This document shows positions 45,415-54,168 of a DNA stretch of 64,000 nucleotides, piece by piece (the first letter of the stretch is position 1; each line of letters opens with the position of its first letter). The notes below the pieces were generated by a model. The model was not told where the DNA came from, did no database searches, and saw only the letters and a program-made list of their open reading frames with translations. A program made the translations under genes and the position numbers. The stretch comes from Martelella endophytica (lineage in GTDB: Bacteria; Pseudomonadota; Alphaproteobacteria; Rhizobiales; Rhizobiaceae): the NCBI RefSeq assembly GCF_000960975.1, contig NZ_CP010803.1, positions 3,148,273 to 3,212,272 on the forward strand. The letters run 5' to 3'.

Positions 45415-45861
45415 TCAGGCGCGCGGGCGGCGTTCGCCGCGATCGCCACCACGGTCGCCACGATCACCGCGATCGCGGTCACCACGGCCACCATCACGAT
45501 TGTCGCGGCCGCCATCGCGGCGCGGACGGTCGTCACGGTCGCGCTTCTGCATCATTGCGGAAGGGCCTTCCTCGTGCGCTTCGACCTTGATGGTCATGTA
45601 GCGCAGGATGTCTTCGTTGATGCGCATCTGGCGTTCCATCTCGTGGATCGCGGCCGCCGGGGCGTCGATGTCCATCAGGGCATAGTGCGCCTTGCGGTTC
45701 TTGCGGATGCGGTAGGTCAGGGACTTGAGGCCCCAGTTTTCGATACGGCCGACCTTGCCGCCGTTTTCTTCGATCAGACCCTTGTACTGTTCGACGATAG
45801 CGTCGACCTGCTGGGCCGTGATGTCCTGGCGGGCCAGGAACACGTGTTCGTAAAGTGCCAT
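45415..45861 (-). CDS. rpsF: 30S ribosomal protein S6
   Basis: The 148-residue protein starts [28 protein letters not shown], the S6 ferredoxin-like fold. Residues after about 110 form a tail rich in Arg, Asp and Gly ([17 protein letters not shown]), longer than in E. coli. Such tails are frequent in rhizobia and probably disordered; their role is unknown. The leader upstream may fold into an S6:S18 binding site (see leader feature). Confidence 0.97.
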   Translation of the reverse strand: MALYEHVFLARQDITAQQVDAIVEQYKGLIEENGGKVGRIENWGLKSLTYRIRKNRKAHYALMDIDAPAAAIHEMERQMRINEDILRYMTIKVEAHEEGPSAMMQKRDRDDRPRRDGGRDNRDGGRGDRDRGDRGDRGGDRGERRPRA

Positions 45862-45885
45862 AGGTTTTGCCTTTCTTGCATCTTT

Positions 45886-45935
45886 GGTCCGTTCCTCGGC
45901 GGCTAAGCCTCAACGACTGCTCCTGAGGGCGGACC
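45886..45935 (-). promoter_or_regulatory. rpsF leader stem-loop, S6:S18 autoregulation candidate
   Basis: On the minus strand, 25 bases before the rpsF ATG, GGTCCG (45935-45930) pairs with CGGACC (45891-45886), enclosing a five-base stem CCTCA/TGAGG and a 16-base internal loop on the 3' side that contains GCCGCCG. A stem with an internal loop bearing CCG is the hallmark described for the S6:S18 leader motif that represses rpsF-rpsR. Assignment is by shape and location only. The rest of the 545-base gap 45862-46406 has no ORF; it contains the poxB promoter. Confidence 0.4.
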
Positions 45936-46311
45936 CAGCAAGAAAAGCGCTATGACGAGACGGTCGAGAGCGGCGACACGGGAGGCTGCGCATTGTTGCG
46001 CCAAACGTCTTCGATGCGGACAATCCCACACCCAAAACGGCCCTCCGTTCAGCCACCAGCCTGAAGACCGGACCTGCGGATGAGCGGCTTATACGGATTT
46101 TTGGCGGGAATGCAAGGGGTGCGAGAGGGTGTAAGGAGCGAGGTTGGACTGTATGTAGGCTTTGCGCTCCCAAGCCGGGCTTTCACGGCGAACGGCGTCC
46201 TTACGAAAAGCTGCCGTTTGTTCGGATTACACCAAGGTCCTGAGAGATGAGCTGTATTTTCGCGCGCAACGCCGCGATTGTAATCCATTTTGCAGCGATG
46301 AAGCCCAAAAC

Positions 46312-46340
46312 CTTGACCCCGAACCGCCGAAGCGTAGCTT
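46312..46340 (+). promoter_or_regulatory. Candidate promoter of poxB
   Basis: CTTGAC (46312-46317), identical to the rhizobial -35 consensus, is followed after 17 bases by TAGCTT (46335-46340), a weak -10. The start codon is 66 bases downstream. Confidence 0.4.
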
Positions 46341-46406
46341 AACATAAGCGCCACACAGAACGCCAAACGAGGGCGCCCCTGATCCGCTTTTGAAAGGACG
46401 CTGCCG

Positions 46407-48125
46407 ATGACCTCTCTTGCCAAACTTCTTGTCGAAACACTCGCCGCCGCCGGGGTGACGAGGATCTGGGGCGTGACGGGTGACAGCCTCAATGCCGTCG
46501 ACGGTGCCCTGCGCGAGAACGGCGAGATCGCGTTCATGCATGTCCGAAACGAAGAGGCCGGCGCATTTGCCAGCGGCGCAGAGGCGGCGGTCACGCGCAA
46601 GCTGGCGGTCTGCGCGGGCAGTTGCGGACCGGGCAACCTGCACCTGATCAACGGGCTCTACGACTGCTACCGCAACCGGGTCCCTGTGCTCGCCATCGCG
46701 TCGCATATCCCCTCGACCGAGATCGGACTGGGCTTCTTCCAGGAAACCCATCCCACGAAACTGTTTGAAGAATGCAGCGACTTTTGCGAACTCGTCACCA
46801 CGCCCAAGCAGATGCCTGGCGTTCTGCACAGGGCCCTGCGGACGGCCATCGGGCAAAATACCGTCTCGGTTATCGTGATGCCCGGAGACGTGTCGCTTCA
46901 GAACTTCGACGGCGACACACCGGTCTTTGTGCCGCCATCACCGGTGCGCCGCGTGCCGGTCGATGCCGATATCGCGGCCGCGGCGGACCTTTTGAACGGG
47001 TCGCGTAACGTCACGATCTTGGCGGGGGCCGGCACAGCGGGCGCGCATGACGAGGTCGTGGCGCTGGCCGACGCGCTGAAAGCGCCGATCGTTCACGCCT
47101 TCCGCGGCAAGGAAGTCATGGAATGGGACAACCCTTTCGACGTGGGCATGACCGGACTGATCGGCTTTTCGTCTGGGTATCAGGCGATGAAAGACTGCGA
47201 CACGCTTTTGATGCTCGGTACCGACTTTCCCTATCGGAACTTCTATCCCGAACACGCCAAGGTCATCCAGGTTGACCGCGAGCCCGGCGCGCTCGGCAAG
47301 CGTGTGGCCCTGACGATGGGGATCGAGGCCGACGTTGTCGAGTTTGCCCGGATGATCACGCCGAAGATCGACGACGGCCGGCCGCACGAGTTCCTCGAAA
47401 AAGCGCGCAAGCATTATGCCAACGCGCGCCGTGACCTTGACGATCTGGCGACCCCGACCAAGCCGGGTAAACCCATGCACCCGCAATATATCTATTCCGT
47501 CGTCAACGAGGTGGCCGCAGAGGATGCGATCTTTACCGTTGACGTGGGCACGCCCGCAATCTGGTCTGCGCGCTATCTCAAGACCAATGGCAAGCGCAGG
47601 CTTATCGGCTCTTTCAATCATGGCTCCATGGCCAACGCGATGCCGCAGGCGCTGGGGGCGCAGGCAGCGTTTCCGGACCGGCAGGTCGTGTCGATGTCGG
47701 GCGATGGTGGGGTGGCTATGCTGTTCGGCGAATTGCTGACGGCCGTGCAACTGAACCTGCCTGTCAAGATCGTGGTGCTGAACAACGGCACACTCGGCTT
47801 CGTGGAGCTGGAACAGAAGGCGGCCGGCTACCTGCCCGAGAATGTCGGCTTGCAGAATCCCGATTTCGCAAAGGTCGCGGAGGCCATCGGCCTGAAGGGC
47901 ATCCGTGTCGAGGCGGCCAGCGATCTCAGAGGCGCGCTGCAGGAAGCCTTCGCCTACGACGGCCCGGCATTGGTCGACGTTGTGTCGAACCGACAGGAGC
48001 TGGCCATGCCGCCGACCCTCGAGGCCAAGGAGGGCATAGGGTTCAGCCTCTACGGAATGCGCGCGATCCTCAACGGACGCGGGAACGAAATCGTGGAACT
48101 GGCCACCAGCAACCTCTTCAGATGA
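46407..48125 (+). CDS. poxB: Ubiquinone-dependent pyruvate dehydrogenase (pyruvate oxidase)
   Basis: PoxB decarboxylates pyruvate to acetate and CO2 with FAD and thiamine diphosphate, passing electrons to the quinone pool at the inner membrane. The 572-residue length equals E. coli PoxB and much of the sequence matches: GVTGDSLN, AVCAGSCGPGNLHLINGL, HAFRGKE, GMTGLIGFSSG, SFNHGSMANAMPQALGAQA. The ThDP motif starts GDGGVAMLFGELL near residue 430 and ends NN. Near the N-terminus NEEAGAFASGAEA holds the catalytic Glu50. The C-terminus (RGNEIVELATSNLFR) is like the E. coli membrane-binding helix. It stands alone, divergent from rpsF. Confidence 0.95.
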   Translation: MTSLAKLLVETLAAAGVTRIWGVTGDSLNAVDGALRENGEIAFMHVRNEEAGAFASGAEAAVTRKLAVCAGSCGPGNLHLINGLYDCYRNRVPVLAIASHIPSTEIGLGFFQETHPTKLFEECSDFCELVTTPKQMPGVLHRALRTAIGQNTVSVIVMPGDVSLQNFDGDTPVFVPPSPVRRVPVDADIAAAADLLNGSRNVTILAGAGTAGAHDEVVALADALKAPIVHAFRGKEVMEWDNPFDVGMTGLIGFSSGYQAMKDCDTLLMLGTDFPYRNFYPEHAKVIQVDREPGALGKRVALTMGIEADVVEFARMITPKIDDGRPHEFLEKARKHYANARRDLDDLATPTKPGKPMHPQYIYSVVNEVAAEDAIFTVDVGTPAIWSARYLKTNGKRRLIGSFNHGSMANAMPQALGAQAAFPDRQVVSMSGDGGVAMLFGELLTAVQLNLPVKIVVLNNGTLGFVELEQKAAGYLPENVGLQNPDFAKVAEAIGLKGIRVEAASDLRGALQEAFAYDGPALVDVVSNRQELAMPPTLEAKEGIGFSLYGMRAILNGRGNEIVELATSNLFR

Positions 48126-48391
48126 GCGCAGCGGAATCGGTCGGTATCTTGCATCTCATCGGGCGTTGAAACAATCAGACGGAAAGACCAAAAGGCAAGA
48201 TCGCCATATGCGAACAAAAGCGCTGTGCGGAGCCATTGGGTTACCAACATGGCCGCTTTTCAACTTCGGTGTTCTGAAGCGGACAGGCTGAAGACGGCCC
48301 CGTTTCCGCCGAGGGTGGGAAAGAAAGCGGCCGCCTCATAGCCTGGGCTGCTGTCAGGCAGACAGGCAGGTTTGGGGGGCAGCGGTTGCGT

Positions 48392-48895
48392 TTAGGCCGT
48401 CAAGGTCGGCAACAGTTCGTCCAGCCGATCCAGGGTGGAGGCCATGCCGGCTTCCAGACCCATGTCGATGGCCTTCTGCAGGTCCTCGCCCGATGCGTAA
48501 ACCACGACCGTCGTGACCATGGTCCGCCCGGACGCGTCTTCGAAGGTGACCGTCCACCGCGAGCGGGGCATATCCGGGTTGATGCTTCCGGCCGCATTGC
48601 TGAAACCATCCATGGCCGTATAGCCGGTCGTTGGGTGGATGGAGATGTAGTCCAGGCGGTTCCAGTATTCGTCGCCCTCAGGCGTCACCATGGCGTAGTG
48701 CCAGTATCCGCCGTCGCGGAACTCCATCTGCTTGGTTTTGGTGGAGAGCGGCTTTGGCGCGAACCATTGGTCAAGCAGCTCGCTCTTCGTGTGGCAATCC
48801 CAGACGAGCTGTCGATTGGCGGCGAACTCGCGCGAAATCGTCAGGGTGCGGCTCTCCTTGTCGGCCTTGAAATCGTAATGCAAATCAGCTGCCAT
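48392..48895 (-). CDS. SRPBCC (AHSA1) domain-containing protein
   Basis: The 167-residue protein has the AHSA1-like SRPBCC fold: RTLTISREFAANRQLVWDCHTKSELLDQWFAP at the N-terminus and YWHYAMVTPEGDEYWNRLDY. This family binds hydrophobic ligands in a deep pocket; many members are cotranscribed with ArsR regulators. It starts directly after the ArsR stop (TAGATG), so the two are coupled. Confidence 0.88.
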   Translation of the reverse strand: MAADLHYDFKADKESRTLTISREFAANRQLVWDCHTKSELLDQWFAPKPLSTKTKQMEFRDGGYWHYAMVTPEGDEYWNRLDYISIHPTTGYTAMDGFSNAAGSINPDMPRSRWTVTFEDASGRTMVTTVVVYASGEDLQKAIDMGLEAGMASTLDRLDELLPTLTA

Positions 48896-49228
48896 CTACT
48901 TCGACTCCAGTTTTGCGAGGAGGTTATCGAGGTTGGCGTATCGGCTCTGCCAAACCCTGTTTTGCTCTTCAAACCATCGTTCCGCCGCGACGAGACGTTC
49001 GCGGTCGACGGAACAGGTTCGCACCCGGCCCTTCTTGTTGCAGCTGATGAGCTGCGCGCTTTCCAGGACGGATATGTGTTTGAGGAAGGATGGCAAAGCC
49101 ATCGCAAAGGGCTCCGCAAGGTCCTTGACCGTCGCCGGTCCGCCGACGAGCCGGGCAACGACCGCCCTTCGCGTCGGATCCGAGAGGGCGTGAAAGACAT
49201 GGTCCAGTTCGCTGCGTTCATTAGCCAT
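48896..49228 (-). CDS. ArsR-family transcriptional regulator
   Basis: The 110-residue protein is a winged-helix regulator: ALSDPTRRAVVARLVGGPATVKDLAEPF and LPSFLKHISVLESAQLISCNKKGRVRTCSVD (recognition helix and wing). It lacks the metal-binding ELCVCDL motif of metal sensors, so it probably senses something else. ATG at 49228 gives MANERSEL; the ATG at 49252 lies in unlike sequence. It is coupled to the SRPBCC gene, and a dyad spans its start codon. Confidence 0.88.
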   Translation of the reverse strand: MANERSELDHVFHALSDPTRRAVVARLVGGPATVKDLAEPFAMALPSFLKHISVLESAQLISCNKKGRVRTCSVDRERLVAAERWFEEQNRVWQSRYANLDNLLAKLESK

Positions 49229-49236
49229 ACGGCTAA
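49221..49236. promoter_or_regulatory. Perfect dyad TTAGCC-N4-GGCTAA spanning the ArsR start codon
   Basis: Six-base arms TTAGCC (49221-49226) and GGCTAA (49231-49236) flank four bases and overlap the ArsR ATG (49226-49228). ArsR dimers bind such dyads, so autoregulation is probable. Confidence 0.5.
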
Positions 49237-49316
49237 CTATTATGCTTCGCATCCAAGGTCAATGGGGGACAATAGGGGGCCGGTACCGGGCGCCGCCGCC
49301 CGATATGCCCGAGAGC

Positions 49317-50237
49317 CTAAACCAACACCCCAATATACCCCGCATAGGCCGCAATCATCACCACGCCCGTCGCCCGGTGAAATTTCGGTGCGAAGAACAG
49401 CATGCCGGCGAAGAAGACGGAGGCTGCCAGCATCACCGGCACGTCGAGCATGGCGAAGCCGGACGGCACGGGCAGGGGGGCGATGAGGGCGGTGGCGCCG
49501 AGAATGCAGAGGGTGTTGAAGATGCACGAGCCGGTGACATTGCCGATGGTGACGTCGGAATGGCGCTTGGTGGCGGCAATCACGGCGGTCGCCAATTCCG
49601 GCAGGCTGGTGCCGACGGCGACGACGGTGAGGCCGATCACCGAATCGGACACGCCGAAATGGGCGGCAAGCGCGGTTGCGCCGCGGATCAGGAATTCGGC
49701 GCCTGCAATCAGCAGCGCCAGCCCGGCGGCGATCAGGGCGACCATCTTCCAGACCGGCAGGCCCGTGTCGAAGACGGTGTCCTCGTCGATATCGGCGGCG
49801 CGGGCGGCCCTGTAGGTGCGGAACAGGTAGAGCGCCAGAAGCGCCAGCAGCATGGCGCCGGCAAGATGCGAGATGATGCTGAACTGTACCAGCGCCAGCA
49901 GCACCACGGCGGAGAGGAGCATGGCGGCCGCATCGCGGCGCACGCTGCGGTCCCAGCCGGAAATCGGGAAGATGATGGCGGCAAGGCCGACGATCAGCAG
50001 GATATTGGCGATGTTGGAGCCGACGACATTGCCGAGCGCAATGCCCGGTGCGCCGGTCAGAGCAGCGCGGACGGAGACGAGCAGCTCGGGCAAGGAAGTG
50101 CCGAAACCGACAATCAGCAGTGATGCGATCAGCGGCGAGATCCCCACCCGCCGCGCGGTCGCCACCGCTCCGCCAACCAGCCATTCGGCACCGAAATAAA
50201 GCCCGAGCAGGCCGGCCGCTATCAAGATGTAATCCAC
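49317..50237 (-). CDS. Calcium/sodium antiporter (CaCA family, YrbG-like)
   Basis: The 306-residue protein has about ten membrane segments in two inverted halves. The two alpha repeats are visible as GFGTSLPELLVSVRAAL with GNVVGSNIANILLI, and AVGTSLPELATAVIAAT with GNVTGSCIFNTL. GTG at 50237 (DYILIAAGLLG) has AAAGGGG at perfect distance; ATG at 50264 would add a charged stretch MYDEGKGDI with no such site. It exports or exchanges Ca2+ with Na+ or H+. The AKR gene lies upstream on the same strand. Confidence 0.92.
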   Translation of the reverse strand: MDYILIAAGLLGLYFGAEWLVGGAVATARRVGISPLIASLLIVGFGTSLPELLVSVRAALTGAPGIALGNVVGSNIANILLIVGLAAIIFPISGWDRSVRRDAAAMLLSAVVLLALVQFSIISHLAGAMLLALLALYLFRTYRAARAADIDEDTVFDTGLPVWKMVALIAAGLALLIAGAEFLIRGATALAAHFGVSDSVIGLTVVAVGTSLPELATAVIAATKRHSDVTIGNVTGSCIFNTLCILGATALIAPLPVPSGFAMLDVPVMLAASVFFAGMLFFAPKFHRATGVVMIAAYAGYIGVLV

Positions 50238-50268
50238 AATATCCCCTTTGCCCTCGTCATACATGGTC

Positions 50269-50296
50269 GCGGCCGGAACGTTTCCGCTCCGGCCGC
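50269..50296. other. GC-rich hairpin between the AKR and antiporter genes
   Basis: GCGGCCGG (50269-50276) pairs with CCGGCCGC (50289-50296) around a 12-base loop, 62 bases after the AKR stop. No U-run follows, so its terminator activity is uncertain. Confidence 0.35.
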
Positions 50297-50358
50297 CAAC
50301 CCTTCAGATGAGATATGGGCATTGTTCGGCGCATGACAATGCGCAAGCGCGACGGTTT

Positions 50359-51402
50359 TCAGATCGGCATCGGATATTGCCGGTGAACCGCGGCGATCTC
50401 ACGCAGCACGTCGTCGGAAAGCGTCACTTCGGCCGCACCGATATCCGTCTTCAGTTGCGCAAGCGAGGTCGCGCCGACAAGGGCCGCGGTGATGAACGGC
50501 CGGGTCAGCACGAAGGCAATCGCCATCTGCGCGGGATCGAGGCCGTGGCGTTCGGCAATCGCGCAATAGGCCTCGACCGCCGGCTCCTGATGCGGCTTCA
50601 GGCGGCCGCCGAGGCCGGGATTGAACACCGCGCGCGAACCTTCCGGGATATGGCCGTTGCGATACTTGCCGGTGAGAAGCCCGGTTGCCAGCGGCGAGAA
50701 GGCGAGCAGGCCGACATCCTCGTAATAGGAGAGCTCGGCCATATCGAGGTCGTGGTGGCGGTAGAGCAGGCTGTATTCGTTCTGGATCGTCGCGATCCGG
50801 GCGCGGTCCTTGCGTTCGGCAAGCGCCAGATAGCGCATGGCGCCCCAGGAAGACTCGTTGGAAAGCCCGATGGCGCGGATCTTGCCGGCCTTCACCAGTT
50901 CGTCGAGCGTATCGAGGATGACTGCGATGTCGGTTTCGACCTGGTAGCGGTCCTCGCCATAGGGGTTGTAGTCCCACGAGTTGCGGAAATGGAAATGGCG
51001 GCGGTTCGGCCAGTGGATCTGGTAGAGGTCGAGATAGTCCGTCTTCAGCCGCTTCAGGCTGGCATCGAGCGCATCGCGGATGATCTGTGGCGTCGTCGGC
51101 TTGCCGCCATGGATCCACGGGCGTCCGGGGCCTGCGACCTTGCTTGCCAGCACGATATCATCGCGCTTGCCACGCTTTTCGAACCATGTGCCGATATAGG
51201 CCTCGGTGCGGCCATAGGTTTCGGGGCCGGCGGGGGTGACAGGATAGAGCTCGGCGGTATCGAAGAAATTCACGCCGTTTTCCACGGCATAATCCATCTG
51301 CGCGTGCGCTTCGTCCTCGCTGTTCTGCGTGCCCCATGTCATGGTGCCGAGGCAGATTTCGGACACTTCGATGCCTGTGCGACCTAACGTATTGGTTTTC
51401 AT
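50359..51402 (-). CDS. Aldo/keto reductase, Tas-like
   Basis: The 347-residue protein is an aldo/keto reductase close in length and sequence to E. coli Tas (346). The catalytic tetrad is Asp48, Tyr53, Lys88 and His130 in FFDTAELYPV, LASKVAGPG and YQIHWPN; NADPH binding is expected. ATG at 51402 has GAAGGTAAATTC upstream. A frame continuing to 52914 on this strand is an artefact of the GC-rich antisense of fabD/fabG and is not coding. Substrate unknown. Confidence 0.92.
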   Translation of the reverse strand: MKTNTLGRTGIEVSEICLGTMTWGTQNSEDEAHAQMDYAVENGVNFFDTAELYPVTPAGPETYGRTEAYIGTWFEKRGKRDDIVLASKVAGPGRPWIHGGKPTTPQIIRDALDASLKRLKTDYLDLYQIHWPNRRHFHFRNSWDYNPYGEDRYQVETDIAVILDTLDELVKAGKIRAIGLSNESSWGAMRYLALAERKDRARIATIQNEYSLLYRHHDLDMAELSYYEDVGLLAFSPLATGLLTGKYRNGHIPEGSRAVFNPGLGGRLKPHQEPAVEAYCAIAERHGLDPAQMAIAFVLTRPFITAALVGATSLAQLKTDIGAAEVTLSDDVLREIAAVHRQYPMPI

Positions 51403-51609
51403 GAATTTACCTTCGGGAAGCGCGGGAGGGTGAGGGGAGAAATCTAGCGGCAACGCCGGCGAGCGCAAGTCACGCCTTCTTTTTTCTGCCGCATTGCCGC
51501 CGGAGAAACGGCGCGTCGCGCACTTGACTTGCGGGCGCGAAGTGTGAATTGGAAAGCTTTTCCGGCGGGGGACCGCCGATTGGAACGCAAGCGGAAGGGG
51601 CTGATAACA

Positions 51610-52554
51610 ATGGCAGTCGCATTCACCTTTCCCGGCCAGGGAAGCCAGAGTGTGGGCATGGGCAAGGCGCTCACCGAGCAGTTCGCCGCCGCCCGCCACG
51701 TCTTCGAGGAAGTGGACGATGCGCTCGGCGAAAAGCTGTCGCGCACCATCTTCGAAGGGCCGGAAGACGCGCTGCAGCTGACCGCCAACACCCAGCCGGC
51801 GCTGATGGCCGTTTCGCTCGCCGTCGTGCGCGTGCTGGAAGCCGAAGGCCTCGATCTGAAGGCCGACATCTCTTATGTGGCCGGCCATTCGCTCGGCGAA
51901 TATTCGGCGCTCTGCGCCGCCGGCACGTTCTCGCTTGGCGACACGGCCCGGCTGCTGCGCATCCGCGGCAACGCCATGCAGAAGGCGGTTCCGGTGGGCA
52001 AGGGCGCGATGGCGGCAATCATCGGTCTTTCCGATGAGGATGTCGAAGCCGTCTGCAAGGAAGCTTCCTCGCTCGGCGTCTGCGAGATTGCCAACGACAA
52101 TGGCGGCGGCCAGCTGGTCATCTCCGGCGAGAAGACGCCCGTCGAAAAGGCGGCCGAGCTTGCCAGCGCCAAGGGCGCCAAGCGCGCCATCCTGCTGCCG
52201 GTCTCCGCGCCCTTCCACTCTTCGCTGATGCGGCCTGCGGCCGATGCCATGGAGGAAGCGCTTGACGGGGTCAAGAAGTCCATTCCGGTGGTTCCCGTGA
52301 TTGCCAATGTCAGCGTCGAGCCGGTCGAGGATCCGGACGAGATCGCGAAGCTGCTGGTGGCGCAGGTCACCGGCCGCGTGCGCTGGCGCGAGACGGTCTC
52401 CTGGTTTGCCGCGGCCGAAATCGCCACACTTTATGAACTCGGTGCCGGCAAGGTCCTTTCCGGCCTTGCACGCCGCATCGACCGCTCCCTGAACGCCGTT
52501 TCCGTCGGCACGCCGGAGGATATCGACGGCGTGCTGAAGGCGATCAAGGGCTGA
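51610..52554 (+). CDS. fabD: Malonyl-CoA:ACP transacylase
   Basis: FabD moves malonyl from CoA to ACP. The 314-residue protein has FTFPGQGSQ, the nucleophile Ser94 in GHSLGE and His203 in APFHSS. ATG at 51610 has GGAAGGGG upstream at suitable distance; upstream in-frame ATG (51529) encodes unlike sequence. It leads the fabD-fabG-acpP-fabF cluster. Confidence 0.96.
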   Translation: MAVAFTFPGQGSQSVGMGKALTEQFAAARHVFEEVDDALGEKLSRTIFEGPEDALQLTANTQPALMAVSLAVVRVLEAEGLDLKADISYVAGHSLGEYSALCAAGTFSLGDTARLLRIRGNAMQKAVPVGKGAMAAIIGLSDEDVEAVCKEASSLGVCEIANDNGGGQLVISGEKTPVEKAAELASAKGAKRAILLPVSAPFHSSLMRPAADAMEEALDGVKKSIPVVPVIANVSVEPVEDPDEIAKLLVAQVTGRVRWRETVSWFAAAEIATLYELGAGKVLSGLARRIDRSLNAVSVGTPEDIDGVLKAIKG

Positions 52555-52582
52555 GACGAATTCATTCCGAAGGGGATATGAC

Positions 52583-53320
52583 ATGTTGGATCTGACCGGC
52601 CGCAAGGCACTGGTAACGGGCGCAAGCGGCGGCATCGGCGAATCCATCGCCCGCAAGCTGCATGCCCAGGGCGCAATCGTCGGCCTGCACGGCACGCGCG
52701 CCGAAAAGCTGGAGGCGCTGGCAACCGAACTCGGCGAACGCGCCCATGTGTTCGCCGCCAACCTTTCCGACCGTGAGGCCGTCAAGGCGCTCGGCGAAAA
52801 GGCCGAGGCCGAGCTCGAAGGCGTGGACATCCTCGTCAACAATGCCGGCATCACCAAGGACGGCCTGTTCGTGCGCATGAGCGATGCGGACTGGGAAAGC
52901 GTGCTGGAGGTCAACCTGACGGCAGCCTTCCTGCTGACGCGGGCCGTGATGCACCCGATGATGCGCCGTCGCTATGGCCGCGTCATCAACATCACCTCGA
53001 TCGTCGGCGTCACCGGCAATCCGGGCCAGGCCAATTACTGCGCCTCCAAGGCCGGCATGATCGGCTTTTCCAAGTCGCTGGCGCAGGAAGTTGCTCCCCG
53101 CAACGTCACCGTGAATTGCGTTGCGCCCGGTTTCATCGAGACCGCGATGACCGACAAGCTGAACGACAAGCAGAAGGAAGCGATTCTCGGCGCTGTGCCG
53201 ATGAAGCGCATGGGCAGCGGTGATGACATCGCCGTCGCCGTCGCCTATCTCGCTTCTCAGGAAGCGGGTTACGTCACCGGCCAGACATTGCATGTCAACG
53301 GCGGGATGGCCATGATCTGA
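52583..53320 (+). CDS. fabG: 3-oxoacyl-[ACP] reductase
   Basis: FabG reduces 3-oxoacyl-ACP with NADPH. The 245-residue SDR has TGASGGIG at residues 12-19, NNAG at 86-89 and the triad Ser139, Tyr152, Lys156 in NYCASK. It begins 28 bases after fabD. A hairpin and 272 bases separate it from acpP. Confidence 0.96.
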   Translation: MLDLTGRKALVTGASGGIGESIARKLHAQGAIVGLHGTRAEKLEALATELGERAHVFAANLSDREAVKALGEKAEAELEGVDILVNNAGITKDGLFVRMSDADWESVLEVNLTAAFLLTRAVMHPMMRRRYGRVINITSIVGVTGNPGQANYCASKAGMIGFSKSLAQEVAPRNVTVNCVAPGFIETAMTDKLNDKQKEAILGAVPMKRMGSGDDIAVAVAYLASQEAGYVTGQTLHVNGGMAMI

Positions 53321-53451
53321 GGAAGGGCCGGTTTGCACCTTCGGCGGGCATCGATTTGCCTTTGATGGCTGCAAACAGGCGCTTTTTAGGCTTTGCGCCA
53401 TGAACAAACCATGGTAAGCGGGCCGGGACTGCATTGAACAGTCCAAGTGCG

Positions 53452-53478
53452 ATACCCGGTTTTTTGCGAACCGGGTAT
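53452..53478. promoter_or_regulatory. Hairpin between fabG and acpP
   Basis: ATACCCGGTT (53452-53461) and AACCGGGTAT (53469-53478) form a perfect ten-base stem with a TTTTGCG loop, 131 bases after fabG and 115 before acpP. It ends in a short TTCC rather than a U-run. It may attenuate read-through into acpP or serve as an operator; acpP is usually expressed far above its neighbours, so it may have its own promoter here. Confidence 0.45.
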
Positions 53479-53592
53479 TTCCAAAGTGGGCTTTGGTTCA
53501 CATGATTGCTGCCGCTTCCGCCCATGGAGCGGATGGCGCTAACTTCACCGGGCGTAATCCCGTGGAACTTGAGACAGGTCGAGGAAACCGAC

Positions 53593-53829
53593 ATGAGCGA
53601 TATCGCAGAACGCGTTAAGAAAATTGTTGTAGATCACCTGGGCGTGGATGCCGACAAGGTTGTCGAAAGCGCGAGCTTCATCGACGATCTCGGCGCGGAT
53701 TCGCTCGATACCGTCGAGCTGGTCATGGCCTTCGAAGAAGAATTCGGCGTCGAAATTCCCGATGATGCTGCTGATTCCATCCTGACGGTTGGCGACGCGA
53801 TCAAGTTCATCGAAAAGGCCCAGGCCTGA
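53593..53829 (+). CDS. acpP: Acyl carrier protein
   Basis: The 78-residue protein is Acp[20 protein letters not shown] and the phosphopantetheine attachment Ser37 in [11 protein letters not shown]. It is acidic and carries the growing acyl chain on a group added by AcpS. GAGGAAACCGAC precedes the start. Two hairpins, the second with a U-run, follow it. Confidence 0.97.
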   Translation: MSDIAERVKKIVVDHLGVDADKVVESASFIDDLGADSLDTVELVMAFEEEFGVEIPDDAADSILTVGDAIKFIEKAQA

Positions 53830-53845
53830 TCCATCGATGATGCTG

Positions 53846-53908
53846 AGGCGGGTTTGCAGCCAAGCTGAAAACCCGCCTTGCCCGGCCCGGTCATACGGGC
53901 CTTTTTTT
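53846..53908 (+). terminator. Double hairpin terminator after acpP
   Basis: First, AGGCGGGTTT (53846-53855) pairs with AAACCCGCCT (53869-53878), extended by CAGC/GCTG around CAA. Second, GGCCCG (53884-53889) pairs with CGGGCC (53896-53901) around six bases and is followed by seven Ts (53902-53908), a classic terminator. The rest of the 339-base gap 53830-54168 before fabF holds no further feature I recognise. Confidence 0.85.
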
Positions 53909-54168
53909 ATCCGCCGACACGCTGGCCCACGGCCCCCGCTATGATTTTTGCTGGACCATGGGTGGCGTTTCGGGGAACATCGACAAAGCCGGATCGTCCT
54001 GCGTTGAGGCCAGAAAGGCCCAGCCATGAGCGCGGCCCGGCCGGATTTCCGAACCGGAGCGCAAGGTCCGCAAGGCAATCGGTTCCCTGACAGATGCGCC
54101 GGATCCGCTCGGATAATGCGCAGCGTCAGGACATGACAAGAACAATGAGGCAAGGGGGCGATCCGACA

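Noticed and set aside
50269..50296. GC-rich hairpin as a true rho-independent terminator.
   Set aside because: No U-run on either strand, so it is listed only as a hairpin.
50359..52914. An 851-codon minus-strand open frame covering the aldo/keto reductase plus the region antisense to fabD and fabG.
   Set aside because: Only the 347 residues from ATG 51402 match a family; the remainder is a GC-rich antisense frame of two clear genes.
53974..53998. A second GGAAC-N16-CGTC site before fabF.
   Set aside because: The -10 element lacks the required TT end and fabF is a housekeeping gene; match is likely chance.
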